Positions 7,984 through 16,520 of a stretch of DNA of 62,256 bases are shown piece after piece. The DNA lies in NCBI GenBank assembly GCA_002411105.1, contig DHQX01000023.1, positions 53,205 through 115,460 of the forward strand, given 5' to 3'. The translations under genes and the position numbers were made by a program. This DNA comes from Christensenella sp. UBA5327. Its GTDB lineage: Bacteria > Bacillota > Clostridia > Christensenellales > Aristaeellaceae. Every line of letters begins with the position of its first letter. Position 1 is the first letter of the stretch. The notes under the pieces were generated by a model. It had not been told where the DNA came from and ran no database searches. It saw nothing but the letters and a program-made list of their open reading frames with translations.

Positions 7984-9816
7984 TCATCCGGTGCTCAAGC
8001 GCGGTGATGGCTGGTCTTCCGCCTGCTGGTACTGCTGCGCCTGGGCCAGGAACATGTGGCGGTAAAGCCCGGAGTGCTGGGCCATCAGCTGGCGGTGATC
8101 GCCTTCCTGCAGGATATTGCCCCCATCCATCACCAGGATGCGATCGGCAAAGCGGGTGCTGGAGAGGCGGTGGGAGATGAACAGCGCGGTTTGCCCCCGG
8201 GTGATGGAGAGCATCTGGGAAAACACCTCCTCCTCGCTCCGGGGGTCCAGGGCGGCGGTGGGCTCGTCCATTATCAGGAAGCGGCCTTGCCTTGCCACAG
8301 AGCGGGCCAGGGCTAATTTCTGCTCCTGTCCGCCGGAGGGGACGATGCCATGCTCATCCAGGCTTTTGGTGAAAAAACTGTCAATGCCCCGGGGCTGTTC
8401 AGCCAGCCACCCGCCCATGCCCGCCTGGGTGATGGATTGCACAAGGGCCTCTGCTTCCCCGGCGGAAAGATCGCTGGCGGCCTTGCCGCTCAACAATTCG
8501 GACAGCCGGAAAGGCAGCAGCTTGAAATCCTGAAAGGTGGGCGCCAGCAGGCGATAGTAAAGGGGCAGGGGAAAACGGGCGATGTCCACGCCGTTTAAGG
8601 TGATGGTGCCCGAGGTGGGCGTGTAAAGCCTGCACAAGAGCTTCACCAAGGTGGATTTGCCCGACCCATTGCGGCCCACCAGGGCCAGGGTCTCCCCGGT
8701 TTTGATGTCCAGGTGAAGGCCCCTTAAGACTGGCTTATCCCCGGTGGGGTACTGGAACAACAGGTCCCGGATGGCGAAATCCACCTGCCCGGCGCGGGCC
8801 TGGTTAAGCGCCTCTGCCACGTCCCGGGGCAACTGGACACCATGCCGCATGTCCATCTCCGGAAGTTGCATCACCTCTTCCAGTGGTTTCAGGTTGACAT
8901 TGGCGGTGATCAGCTCCGTGCCCACGCGCAGGAGGGTGTTCATCGCCTCGCCAAACTGGCGGCAGGCGCCATACAGCAGCGCGAACACCCCCGCCGTGAC
9001 GCGGCCAGCCGCCAGCGCCAAGCCCAGGAGGATAAAGATCAGCGCGGTCTGCCCCTCGATCAAGACCCTGACCAGGCCATTCCAGTAGCCGCTTTTGGTG
9101 AAAAAGCTGTGGTTGATGGCGAGGATCTTGTCCATCACCGCCTGGGCCTTGCCCAGCATCATGCCCTGGCCCTGATAGAGCCTTAAATCCTTGGCCCAGC
9201 GGTAGTCTCCCGCCACGTTCAGAAAGTAGCGGAAGGCCCGGTTTTCAGGCACATTGCGTTTGGCGTTGTCCTCCTCCAGATCCTTGATCCGCCTGAAGCA
9301 GGGCAGGGCCAGGAGGTTGGGGATGAGCGCCAGGAAGAGGAAGCGCCAGTCATAGGCCAGAATCATAACAAGGCTGCCGATGAGGCTGATGATGGCTCCG
9401 CCGGCTTGGGAAAGGTGAATATCCAGATCGTACAGCGCATAACTGCCATGGTCTGCCCGCTCCAACAAATCCAGGGTGGATTTCCTCTCCCCCTGGGCAT
9501 AGGGCAGGTGCATGGCCTTTTGGTCCATGAGGTTGCTCATCTGATGGAACATGCGCACCATGCCCAGGCCCAGACGCTGGTGGCAAACGCTGCGCAGCAG
9601 GCTGAACACCAGGTTCAGCCCCGCCAGCATGCCCACATACAGGATGAAGGAGGGCAGGTAGCGGGGGCCCAGCAATTCATCCAAAATCAATTTGGGGATG
9701 TAGACATTCACCAGCGGCGAAAGCCCGGTGGCCAGCACCGATGCAAGGAGCCACAGGCGGTAGCCCGGGGCCACGGGCAGGGCGAGGTTTAGCATATAGC
9801 GCAGGGATTTAAGCAT
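7984..9816 (-). CDS. ABC transporter permease/ATPase, half of a heterodimeric exporter
   Basis: 610 residues: an N-terminal six-helix type IV ABC exporter domain (about 1-320) and a C-terminal ATPase. Walker A is GRNGSGKST, the signature is degenerate (PSGGQEQ instead of LSGGQ), Walker B is FLIMDEPTAALD, and the H-loop is FISHRLSS. The ATG at 9816 has AAGGAGGAG at good spacing and overlaps the stop of the upstream partner by 8 nt, so the two are translationally coupled. Heterodimeric exporters usually carry one degenerate ATP site, which fits the altered signature here. The substrate is unknown; lipids, peptides or drugs are typical for the family. Confidence 0.92.
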   Translation of the reverse strand: MLKSLRYMLNLALPVAPGYRLWLLASVLATGLSPLVNVYIPKLILDELLGPRYLPSFILYVGMLAGLNLVFSLLRSVCHQRLGLGMVRMFHQMSNLMDQKAMHLPYAQGERKSTLDLLERADHGSYALYDLDIHLSQAGGAIISLIGSLVMILAYDWRFLFLALIPNLLALPCFRRIKDLEEDNAKRNVPENRAFRYFLNVAGDYRWAKDLRLYQGQGMMLGKAQAVMDKILAINHSFFTKSGYWNGLVRVLIEGQTALIFILLGLALAAGRVTAGVFALLYGACRQFGEAMNTLLRVGTELITANVNLKPLEEVMQLPEMDMRHGVQLPRDVAEALNQARAGQVDFAIRDLLFQYPTGDKPVLRGLHLDIKTGETLALVGRNGSGKSTLVKLLCRLYTPTSGTITLNGVDIARFPLPLYYRLLAPTFQDFKLLPFRLSELLSGKAASDLSAGEAEALVQSITQAGMGGWLAEQPRGIDSFFTKSLDEHGIVPSGGQEQKLALARSVARQGRFLIMDEPTAALDPRSEEEVFSQMLSITRGQTALFISHRLSSTRFADRILVMDGGNILQEGDHRQLMAQHSGLYRHMFLAQAQQYQQAEDQPSPRLSTG

Positions 9817-11581
9817 GGCTCTCCTCCTTGCGGTAGTATTTGGCCTGGATGTCAAACAGCGCCGCGTATTCCCCGCCCCGGGTGATCAGCGCCTCGTGGC
9901 TGCCCTCCTCCAGGATGGCGCCGTCCTTCAAGAACACCACCCTATCACAAAACCGGGTGCTGGCCAGGCGGTGGGAGACGAAAATGCTGGATTTACCTTG
10001 CGCCATGTTGCCATAGTGCTCATACAATGCCCGCTCCGCCAGAGAGTCCAGGGCGGCGGTGGGCTCATCCAATATCAGCATCGCCCCGGCGTTTTTGTAC
10101 AGCGCCCGGGCCAGGAACAGGGTCTGCTTCTGGCCGCCGGAGAGGTCTATCCCTTCATCATCCAGCACCCGCATCAGCGTGCTCTCATCCCCCCGGGGCA
10201 GCGTGGCCGCGATGCTGTCAAGGCCGGAGAGCGCCATCACCTGCTGGTAGCGCGCCTCGTCCCAGGCGGCTCCCATGAGCACATTTTCTTTCAGGCTGAA
10301 GGGCAGGATCATCGCATCCTGAAACACCACCTCCAGGCGGCTGAAATAATCCCCCTCAGGGATATCCCAGATGTCCACCCCGCCCAGGGTGATGCGGCCA
10401 GAGGTGGGCCTGTAAAGCCGGCAGATCAGCTTGATGAGCGTGCTTTTGCCCGCGCCATTCTCCCCCACCAGGGCCAGCTTGTGCCCGGGGGGCAGGGTGA
10501 GGGAGATGTTCTTCAGCGTATCCTCCGATGCGCCGGGGTAGCGGAAGGAGATGTTTTCCAGCGCCAATGCGCCCTCCCTTTTGGGGGCGTGGGGCGTTGC
10601 TTTGGATTCCTCTTCACTCTTTCGTTCCACCAGGCGGATATAGGCGGCAAAGCGCTCCCCCTCACGCCTAATGGCAGACAGATCGGCCATGGCGGCCTGG
10701 GCCACGGTCATAAACCCGGCCAGCCCCGATGAATACAGAAAAAAGCCGCCCGCATCAAGGGAGCCCGCCAGAAATCGGTGGATGATGAAGGCGAAAAGGC
10801 CGATGTCCCGCAGTAGGTTCAGCAGGCAGACCCAGGTTTCAAGGCGGAGGCGCTTTTTGCTCACCCCCTCCATGATCGCCATCATCTGGGCGCGGAAATG
10901 CTGCATGTATCGGATGATCAAAGGGCTTGTTTCATAAAGCAGGATGTCTTTTTTGTAGGCTGCGTCCCGGGCCACGGTGCTGACTTGATACCAGCGGCGT
11001 TCTGGTCCTTTGTATTCTTCCCAGCTGTCGGTCTCAATCCGGTCTGCCCGGTGGCTAAGCGCGAAGGTGAGCGCAAACAGCAGCGCCATCACCAGCATAA
11101 ACCAGGGGGATAGCGTGGCGATGAGCCCCGCAAAGCCCAGGCTTGCCAATAGCCCGCCAAACAGCCGCAGCAGGGTTAAGATGATGCCGCCCGCCCCCCG
11201 CATGGGGTTTGAGACGGTTTCGTTGGCAAAGTTGATGTCGTCCAGCACCTGGGGGTCCAGGGTGTTTTGATAAGGCATCCTGAGGCTGTGGGCCATGAGA
11301 TCCCGGATCAAGTGGTAGCGCACGCCGTTCATGCGCATGCGGTAGTTGCCGGTCCAGAAGCTGATGGCAAAGCCGCAGCCCGCCGCCAGAATGCCGGCGC
11401 CTGTGATCACCAGGATGAGGGTGCTTTTGTCCCACACCGCCCCAAAACGCAGGATCCAGGCCGGCACCACCACCCAGATGAAGGGATAAAGGGCGGACAA
11501 CAGGGTATTCGCCGCCATCACCCCGAACATGCCCGGGTCATAGCGGCGGATTTTGCCAAATAGGTAGGTGATTGGCTGCAA
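9809..11581 (-). CDS. ABC transporter permease/ATPase, partner half of the heterodimeric exporter
   Basis: 590 residues: a six-helix membrane domain followed by an ATPase with Walker A GENGAGKST, canonical signature LSGGQKQ, Walker B LILDEPTAALD and H-loop FVSHRLAS. It is first in the two-gene operon. The start appears to be TTG at 11581, preceded by AGGAGGTCATT. A promoter TTGCGC (11639-11634), 16 bp, TATACT (11617-11612) reads toward it on the minus strand, divergent from the hipB promoter. Both promoters share one intergenic region containing the hip operator-like repeats, so HipB could influence this gene as well (inference). Confidence 0.92.
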   Translation of the reverse strand: MQPITYLFGKIRRYDPGMFGVMAANTLLSALYPFIWVVVPAWILRFGAVWDKSTLILVITGAGILAAGCGFAISFWTGNYRMRMNGVRYHLIRDLMAHSLRMPYQNTLDPQVLDDINFANETVSNPMRGAGGIILTLLRLFGGLLASLGFAGLIATLSPWFMLVMALLFALTFALSHRADRIETDSWEEYKGPERRWYQVSTVARDAAYKKDILLYETSPLIIRYMQHFRAQMMAIMEGVSKKRLRLETWVCLLNLLRDIGLFAFIIHRFLAGSLDAGGFFLYSSGLAGFMTVAQAAMADLSAIRREGERFAAYIRLVERKSEEESKATPHAPKREGALALENISFRYPGASEDTLKNISLTLPPGHKLALVGENGAGKSTLIKLICRLYRPTSGRITLGGVDIWDIPEGDYFSRLEVVFQDAMILPFSLKENVLMGAAWDEARYQQVMALSGLDSIAATLPRGDESTLMRVLDDEGIDLSGGQKQTLFLARALYKNAGAMLILDEPTAALDSLAERALYEHYGNMAQGKSSIFVSHRLASTRFCDRVVFLKDGAILEEGSHEALITRGGEYAALFDIQAKYYRKEESHA

Positions 11582-11644
11582 AATGACCTCCTGCGAGATT
11601 TCCTATGAAGGAGTATACTATAGTTGTGACAAAGCGCAAATAAA

Positions 11645-11736
11645 ACCCGATCGGGTATAAAATATCGAGTCATATGATATTTACACCCTATCAGGTATAA
11701 AACGATCGAAATCATTAACAATCACCCCGATAGTGC
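11645..11736. promoter_or_regulatory. Three operator-like repeats at 40-bp spacing upstream of hipB
   Basis: A perfect palindrome ACCCGATCGGGT (11645-11656), an imperfect copy ACCCTATCAGGT (11685-11696) and a half-conserved copy CCCCGATAGTGC (11725-11736) are centred exactly 40 bp apart, close to four helical turns. The third overlaps the spacer of the hipB promoter. This fits cooperative binding by the HipB dimer and autoregulation, as known for HipB proteins. The assignment to HipB is inference. Confidence 0.6.
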
Positions 11737-11743
11737 ATATAAT
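11715..11743 (+). promoter_or_regulatory. hipB promoter, apparently leaderless
   Basis: TTAACA (11715-11720), 17-bp spacer, TATAAT (11738-11743). The hipB ATG is at 11750, where transcription would be expected to begin. No Shine-Dalgarno sequence precedes it, so the mRNA is probably leaderless. Confidence 0.7.
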
Positions 11744-11749
11744 GCTGTC

Positions 11750-11965
11750 ATGAACGAGATTGCTGAGTTTGTGAAAAAAAGCAGGAAGGCCGCAGGGCTC
11801 ACCCAGGAGGCCTTTGCCTTGCGTTCAGGCCTGGGGCTTCGGTTTATCCGGGAGCTGGAGCAGGGCAAGGAAACAGTCCGTATGGACAAGGTGAACCAGG
11901 CCCTGGCCATGTTTGGCATGAAAGCAGTGCCCGGCAGAGGAGAACGCGATGAGCCAGGCGTATAG
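11750..11965 (+). CDS. hipB: HipB-type XRE-family antitoxin/repressor
   Basis: 71 residues with a helix-turn-helix of the XRE class (about 5-60): LTQEAFALRSGLGLRFIREL followed by EQGKETVRMDKVN, a segment diagnostic of HipB-like regulators. It should bind the operator repeats upstream and, in intact systems, bind and restrain the HipT/HipA kinase. The reading frame is complete and ends in TAG at 11963, overlapping the hipS start by 17 nt. It has no ribosome binding site and sits directly at the predicted transcription start. The antitoxin is intact while the downstream toxin genes are damaged, so its remaining role may be only repression. Confidence 0.88.
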   Translation: MNEIAEFVKKSRKAAGLTQEAFALRSGLGLRFIRELEQGKETVRMDKVNQALAMFGMKAVPGRGERDEPGV

Positions 11966-12281
11966 AACCGCGCGTATTGATGTAAAGGGCGTTTTTGCCG
12001 GGCTGCTGAGGGAGGCCGAGGGCGGCTATGATTTTTGCTATGATGCGGGTTATCTTGCCTCAGACGGGGCCGCGGCAGCCTCCCTGACCCTGCCCCTGCG
12101 GGAGATGCCCTATGCCTCGCCCACCCTGTTCCCCTTTTTTGACGGGCTCATCCCGGAGGGCTGGCTGCTGGCGGTGGTCAGCCGGAATTGGAAAATCGAC
12201 CGGAGTGACCGGTTTGGCCTTTAGCTGGTTGCCTGCCGGGACTGCGTGGGCAATGTGAGCATCCATGAGGAGGCCCCATGA
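11949..12281 (+). pseudogene. hipS: HipS-like (HipA N-terminal domain) gene interrupted by an in-frame amber codon
   Basis: Residues 1-91 match the HipA N-terminal/HipS family, including LPLREMPYASPTLFPFFDGL and IPEGWLL. An in-frame TAG at 12222-12224 follows DRFGL. Without it the frame continues as LVACRDCVGNVSIHEEAP to a TGA at 12279-12281 that overlaps the hipT ATG as ATGA. The intact product would be 110 residues, the expected HipS size. Homologues carry a hydrophobic residue where the TAG lies, and TTG to TAG is a single change. In HipBST systems HipS is the antitoxin partner of HipT. The truncated 91-residue product could still be made. Confidence 0.78.
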
Positions 12282-13115
12282 ACTGCCTGTGCTGCGGGAA
12301 AGCTCTGCCGGACAGCCAGGCGCTTGACGGATGGCACAAGCGCTGTATCAAACGGTTTTTTGGCACAGACACCATGCCTGATATCCACCTGTCTGAGGCG
12401 GGCTTTGAGCGCCTGGCCATGGAGAATGCCGGAAAGGGCTACACGGTGCCCGGCGTTCAAAAAAAGTTGCCCCTGCACCTGGTATCCAGGGATAAGCCGC
12501 GTCTCACCCTGTTCAACTACCCTGCAGGCTATATCCTATGAAGGAGTCTCCTGCCTTGCGGAAGCCGAGCAGCTGGCCATGTCAATGGCCGAGGATTCCG
12601 GCATCAGCACCGTGCCCCATGTGCTGGTGAGGATGGGAAAGGAGCTTGCTTATATCACCCGCCGGGTGGACCGCACCCAAAAACCCAAAAGAGACGTGGG
12701 GCAGCTGGCGATGGAGGATTTCTGCCAGCTTGACCTGCGCCTTGTTTTTTCCTTTATCATTGGCAATTCTGACATGCGCCTGAAAAACTTCTCCCTGCTG
12801 GAGAGGCGGGAGGAGTTGGGCCAGTATGTGCTGTCCCCGGCCTATGATCTATTGCCGGTTCATGTCGTGATGCCTGAGGATACAGAGGAATTTGCGCTGA
12901 CGATGAACGGCAAAAAAAGAGGACTGCGCAGAAAGGACTTCCTTGTGTTTGTGCAGGCCTGTGGGATTGACAAAAAACCAGCAGGGAAAATGTTGGACGA
13001 TATCATTTCACGAAAGTCTAACTATATAGAAATGACTGCCCAATCCCTGTTGCCAGCGGGGATGAAACAAAGCCTCATAGCGCTGATAGAAAAAAGAGCT
13101 GATGTCATCGCCTGA
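12278..13115 (+). pseudogene. hipT: HipT-like serine/threonine kinase toxin, frameshifted and internally deleted
   Basis: The 5' part (12278-12541) encodes MNCLCCGKAL, GWHKRCIKRFFGT and VPGVQKKLPLHL up to FNYPAGYIL, then hits TGA. The kinase continues in another frame from about 12538 (YEGVSCLAEAEQLAM) to TGA at 13115. After AMEDFCQL the sequence jumps to RLVFSFIIGNSDMRLKNFSL, so roughly 35-45 residues normally found between these motifs are missing. The catalytic-loop equivalent is NSDMRLKNF, with Arg where relatives have His. Active HipT/HipA kinases phosphorylate translation targets such as tryptophanyl- or glutamyl-tRNA synthetase. This copy is almost certainly inactive. Confidence 0.8.
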
Positions 13116-13144
13116 TCACATCAGCCAATTAACCGGGCAAGCTA

Positions 13145-14218
13145 CTAAATAATGTGCACCACCCAGGGATGCTCAAGCCCGGCCTCCCCCCGCTGGATGC
13201 CTGAGAGGGTGTCGTGCAGCTTCATGGTGACAGGGCCGGCTTCGCCGTCACCCACCACCAGTTCCCGGCCATCCACCGTCAGGGAGGCGACCGGGGAGAC
13301 CACCGCGGCGGTGCCCGCGCCAAAGATCTCCTGCAGGGTGCCCGCGGCGTGGGCCTCCACCAATTCCTTCAGGGGCACGCGCCGCTGCCGGGCGGGGATG
13401 CCCATCTGGCCTGCCAGCTTCAGGATGGAATCCCGCGTGATGCCCGGCAGGATGGTGTCCCCCAGCGCCGGGGTGACCAGTTCACCGTCCATCACAAAGA
13501 AAATGTTCATGGAGGAGACCTCCTCCACGTTTTTGCGCTCCGCCGCGTCCAGCCACAGCACCTGGTCAAAGCCCTTTTCATGGGCCTGCATGCCGGCGCG
13601 GATGCTTCCCGCGTAGTTGCCCCCGCACTTGGCCCGCCCGGTGCCCCCGGGGGCGGCCCTGGTGTATTCCTCCTCCACCACAATGCGCACCGGCTTAAAA
13701 CCATTGGCATAGTAAGCGCCCACAGGCGAGAGGATGACAAAAAACAGATAGCTGCTGGAGGCTTTCACCCCCAAGGCGGGTTCAGTGGCAATGACGGTGG
13801 GGCGGATATACAGCGAGGTGCCAGGGTCCTGGGGCACCCAGCCACCCTCCAGCTTCAGCAGGGCTTTGAGCCCCTCAAAGACATCATCCAGCGGCAGCTC
13901 CGGGATGCACAGCCGATGGCAGGAGGTGTTGAGCCTGCGCAGGTTCTCCATGGGCCTGAACAGCAGCGTGCCGCCGCCGGGGGCGGGGTAGGCCTTCATG
14001 CCCTCAAACACCTCCTGGGCATAGTGGAACACCATGGCGGAAGGCGCCAGGGAGAAATTGCCATAAGGCTCAATGCGCAGATTGTGCCAGCCCTGATTCT
14101 TTTCATAGTTCATCAGCAGCATATGGTCGGTGAACAGGCGGCCAAAGGGCAGCGCCTGGCCTGGGGCCGGCTTTTGCCCGGGGGTGGGGTTTTTGGTGAC
14201 GGGAATGGTCATGGTCAT
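13145..14218 (-). CDS. ilvE: Branched-chain amino acid aminotransferase
   Basis: 357 residues of PLP fold type IV, in the longer class II BCAT form. Recognisable blocks are FHYAQEVFEGMKAY near residue 64, the catalytic lysine in RAKCGGNYAG (about K200), DQVLWLDAAERK and VEEVSSMNIFFV. It interconverts leucine, isoleucine and valine with their 2-oxoacids using 2-oxoglutarate. It stands alone on the minus strand, divergent from sfsA, with AGGAGGATGACC before the start. The 29-bp gap to the hipT end shows no terminator. Confidence 0.95.
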   Translation of the reverse strand: MTMTIPVTKNPTPGQKPAPGQALPFGRLFTDHMLLMNYEKNQGWHNLRIEPYGNFSLAPSAMVFHYAQEVFEGMKAYPAPGGGTLLFRPMENLRRLNTSCHRLCIPELPLDDVFEGLKALLKLEGGWVPQDPGTSLYIRPTVIATEPALGVKASSSYLFFVILSPVGAYYANGFKPVRIVVEEEYTRAAPGGTGRAKCGGNYAGSIRAGMQAHEKGFDQVLWLDAAERKNVEEVSSMNIFFVMDGELVTPALGDTILPGITRDSILKLAGQMGIPARQRRVPLKELVEAHAAGTLQEIFGAGTAAVVSPVASLTVDGRELVVGDGEAGPVTMKLHDTLSGIQRGEAGLEHPWVVHII

Positions 14219-14275
14219 CCTCCTCTGCCAGGGTCTTCAGATAAACAAAGGCGATTATAGCACAATTCCCCGGGC

Positions 14276-14304
14276 TTTTCAGCGGGAAACCCTTTTGGTA
14301 CAAT
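14276..14304 (+). promoter_or_regulatory. sfsA promoter, apparently leaderless
   Basis: TTTTCA (14276-14281), 17-bp spacer, TACAAT (14299-14304). The sfsA ATG is at 14311, about where RNA polymerase would start, and the bases before it (CCCTCC) are not a ribosome binding site. Confidence 0.5.
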
Positions 14305-14310
14305 CCCTCC

Positions 14311-15006
14311 ATGAGCGTTTTGTATGACCAGGTGGTGCCCGGGCGCTTTATTGCAAGGCCCAACCGTTTTGTGGCCCAGGTGCAGGTGCCTGGGCAGGAG
14401 GTGACCGCCCACGTGAAGAACACCGGGCGCTGCGAGGAGTTATTATGGCCGGGTAGCCGGGTGATTTTAAACCGGGCCCAGCGCCCCGGCCGCAGGACCG
14501 CCTTTGACCTGGTGGCGGTATACAAGGGGGAGATGCTGGTGAACATCGACTCCCAGGCGCCCAACCAGGTAGCTTGGGATTATTTGCGGGCCCGTTTCCC
14601 GGGGGCTGTGATACGCCGGGAGGTGGTGTACGGGCATTCACGGCTGGATTTTCATGTGACGGATGGGGAGATGAGCCTTTTTGTGGAGGTAAAGGGTTGC
14701 ACCCTGGAGGAGGAAGGCCTGGCCCTCTTCCCCGACGCGCCCACCCAGCGGGGGCTTAAGCACCTGGAGACGCTGACAAAGGCGGTGGCGGAGGGGCACC
14801 AGGCCCTGGCGCTGTTCATCATCCAGATGCGGCCTGTGACTGTCTTCGCCCCCCATGACCGGATGCACCCGGCCTTTAGCCAGGCGCTGCGCCAGGCAGC
14901 TGAGGCGGGGGTTGAGGTGGTGGCCTATGACTGTGTGGTGGCGGAGGACGGGATGGCGCTGGGGGCCCCGGTGCCAGTGATACTGGAAGGAGAAAGAGCA
15001 TCATGA
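14311..15006 (+). CDS. sfsA: SfsA family protein (sugar fermentation stimulation protein)
   Basis: 231 residues matching SfsA along the full length: an N-terminal OB-like region (PGRFIARPNRFVAQV, HVKNTGRCEELLWPG) and a C-terminal nuclease-like region with SRLDFHV, VEVKGCTL and FPDAPTQRGLKHL. The family was named for a maltose-metabolism phenotype in E. coli; its fold suggests nucleic acid binding and cleavage, but its role is unsettled. It is the first gene of a plus-strand operon, linked by a 4-nt ATGA overlap to the methyltransferase. No ribosome binding site is visible. Confidence 0.93.
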   Translation: MSVLYDQVVPGRFIARPNRFVAQVQVPGQEVTAHVKNTGRCEELLWPGSRVILNRAQRPGRRTAFDLVAVYKGEMLVNIDSQAPNQVAWDYLRARFPGAVIRREVVYGHSRLDFHVTDGEMSLFVEVKGCTLEEEGLALFPDAPTQRGLKHLETLTKAVAEGHQALALFIIQMRPVTVFAPHDRMHPAFSQALRQAAEAGVEVVAYDCVVAEDGMALGAPVPVILEGERAS

Positions 15007-15773
15007 TATCTCAGGAGCTATACCAGCGCTGGAAGGAAGAGGAGCGCGCTGCCCATATCAAAGGCTGGAATTTTTCCCACATCAGCGGCAGATATGAGGA
15101 GGAAAACCAGCTGCCCTGGAATTACCGGGACACCATCCTTCAGCATCTCAGGGAGGATGACAGGCTCCTGGATATCGACACCGGCGGGGGCGAGTTCTTA
15201 ATGACCCTGGGCCACAGGCCGGAAAACACCTATGCGACCGAAGGCTATCAGCCCAATTATGAGCTGTGCTGGGAAACCCTTGTGCCCCAGGGCATCCACC
15301 TGGCTTATCTGGCCGATGACGAGGCCCTTCCCTGGGCGGATGGCTTTTTTGATGTGGTGATCAACCGCCACGGGCACATGAATCTGGCTGAGATCTACCG
15401 CACGCTTAAGCCTGGCGGCCTTTTTATCACCCAGCAGGTGGGGGAGGACAATGACCGGGAGCTGGTTGAGCTGTTGACCCCGGGGGTTGAAAAGCAATTT
15501 CCGGGCATGAACCTGAGCGATCAGGCTGCGCTTTTTCCGGCGGCAGGCTTTCAGGTGCTGGACAGCGCGGAATTCTTTGGTCCCATCCGGTTTTTTGATG
15601 TGGGCGCCTTGGTGTGGTTTGCCCGGATCATTGATTGGGAGTTCATCGGTTTTTCGGTGGACGGCTGCCTCAACAACCTGAAAAAGGCCCAGCGGGTTTT
15701 GGAGGAGCAGGGTGTTATTGAAGGGCGCACCCACCGGTTTTTTATCGTGGCGGGAAAGCCGCATGGCAAATAA
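15003..15773 (+). CDS. Class I SAM-dependent methyltransferase
   Basis: 256 residues. The SAM-binding motif I is LLDIDTGGGEFLMTLGH near residue 58; motif IV-like ADGFFDVVINRHGHMN follows, then LKPGGLFITQQVGEDN. The fold is the class I Rossmann methyltransferase of the UbiE/small-molecule type. The substrate cannot be assigned. It overlaps sfsA by 4 nt and the next gene by 11 nt, with AAGGAGAAAGAGC as ribosome binding site. Confidence 0.85.
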   Translation: MISQELYQRWKEEERAAHIKGWNFSHISGRYEEENQLPWNYRDTILQHLREDDRLLDIDTGGGEFLMTLGHRPENTYATEGYQPNYELCWETLVPQGIHLAYLADDEALPWADGFFDVVINRHGHMNLAEIYRTLKPGGLFITQQVGEDNDRELVELLTPGVEKQFPGMNLSDQAALFPAAGFQVLDSAEFFGPIRFFDVGALVWFARIIDWEFIGFSVDGCLNNLKKAQRVLEEQGVIEGRTHRFFIVAGKPHGK

Positions 15774-16302
15774 GCTGCGTAAAACCCTGGGCAGCCCGGA
15801 CGCGCCCTGGATCATGCGCCTGAAGCGGCTGATGGACACCCAGCCCAAAGAGACCGTTGCCCGCTGGTGCCTGGGCTATGCGGAAGGGCATATTCTGCCC
15901 ATTTATGAGCGCCGCCGCCCGGGTGACCCGCGCCCACGCCGGGCGCTGAAGGCTTCCAGGGCCTGGTTTTTGGGGCAGGTGAAATTGCCCGTGGTGAAGC
16001 ACATCATCCTGGACGAGTGCCACGCCGCCGCCCGGGAGCTGGATCACGACCCCGCCGCCCAGGCGGCTGCCCGGGCCTGCGGCCAGGCGGCCTCCTGCTG
16101 CCATGCGGCGGGGCACGCCCTGGGGCTGGCCTACTATGGTGCTGCGGCACTCGCCTATGACCAGACCGGGCTTGAGGAAGCGCGGGAAACCTATGAGCTG
16201 ATAGCCGCCCGGGAGTGCGGGAAGATGGAGGCGGCGCTGCTTGAAACCATCGCCGCGATGGATGCGCCAAGCTCCGATATATCCAAGGAGGGCCGCCCAT
16301 GA
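15763..16302 (+). CDS. Imm-5-like putative immunity protein
   Basis: 179 residues, alpha-helical and Ala-rich. The pattern VARWCLGYAEGHILPIYERRRPGD, then ALKASRAWFLG and repeated ARACGQAASCCHAAGHALG, resembles the Imm-5-like family of predicted immunity proteins. No polymorphic toxin gene is adjacent, so an orphan immunity or unrelated role is possible. The start is the ATG at 15763 with GGGAAAG upstream, inside the end of the methyltransferase gene. It is translationally linked to the next small gene by ATGA. Confidence 0.6.
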   Translation: MANKLRKTLGSPDAPWIMRLKRLMDTQPKETVARWCLGYAEGHILPIYERRRPGDPRPRRALKASRAWFLGQVKLPVVKHIILDECHAAARELDHDPAAQAAARACGQAASCCHAAGHALGLAYYGAAALAYDQTGLEEARETYELIAARECGKMEAALLETIAAMDAPSSDISKEGRP

Positions 16303-16520
16303 CGCGGTATTTACCTCAGGAGCTGGCGGAGGCCCACCGCGCCCTGCTCTCCACCCTCAAAAAGTGTGAGAAGGTGCTGGAAAGCCCCAGACTGCTTCAG
16401 GCCCAGCGCACCCTGACCCAGCGCCGGGTGAGGGCGCTTGAGATCGCCCTTGAACTGATCGAAAAGGAGGCGGCTATCAGCGGTATTCCGCCATCTCCTC
16501 ATATAGCTCCGCCTCAGTGA
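16299..16520 (+). CDS. Small helical hypothetical protein
   Basis: 73 residues, mostly one helical hairpin (residues 5-56: LAEAHRALLSTLKKCEKVLE and RVRALEIALELIEKEA), followed by a proline-rich tail. Similar short helical proteins occur in Clostridia, but I know no function. It starts with an ATGA overlap on the immunity-like gene, and AAGGAGGGCCGCCC supplies the ribosome binding site. Its last 44 nt overlap the 3' end of the convergent DUF503 gene, so the proline-rich tail is coded opposite another gene and may be recent. Confidence 0.6.
   Translation: MTRYLPQELAEAHRALLSTLKKCEKVLESPRLLQAQRTLTQRRVRALEIALELIEKEAAISGIPPSPHIAPPQ

Noticed and set aside
12222..12224. The amber codon in hipS as recoding or a special amino acid
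   Set aside because: TAG is used as a normal stop elsewhere in this window (hipB and the gene at 53051), and the neighbouring hipT also carries lesions, so plain decay is simpler.
11601..12547. A 14-nt sequence TCCTATGAAGGAGT found at 11601-11614 and again at 12534-12547, as a possible recombination repeat
   Set aside because: Short and G/A-rich like ribosome binding sites; several such 14-mers are expected by chance in 62 kb.
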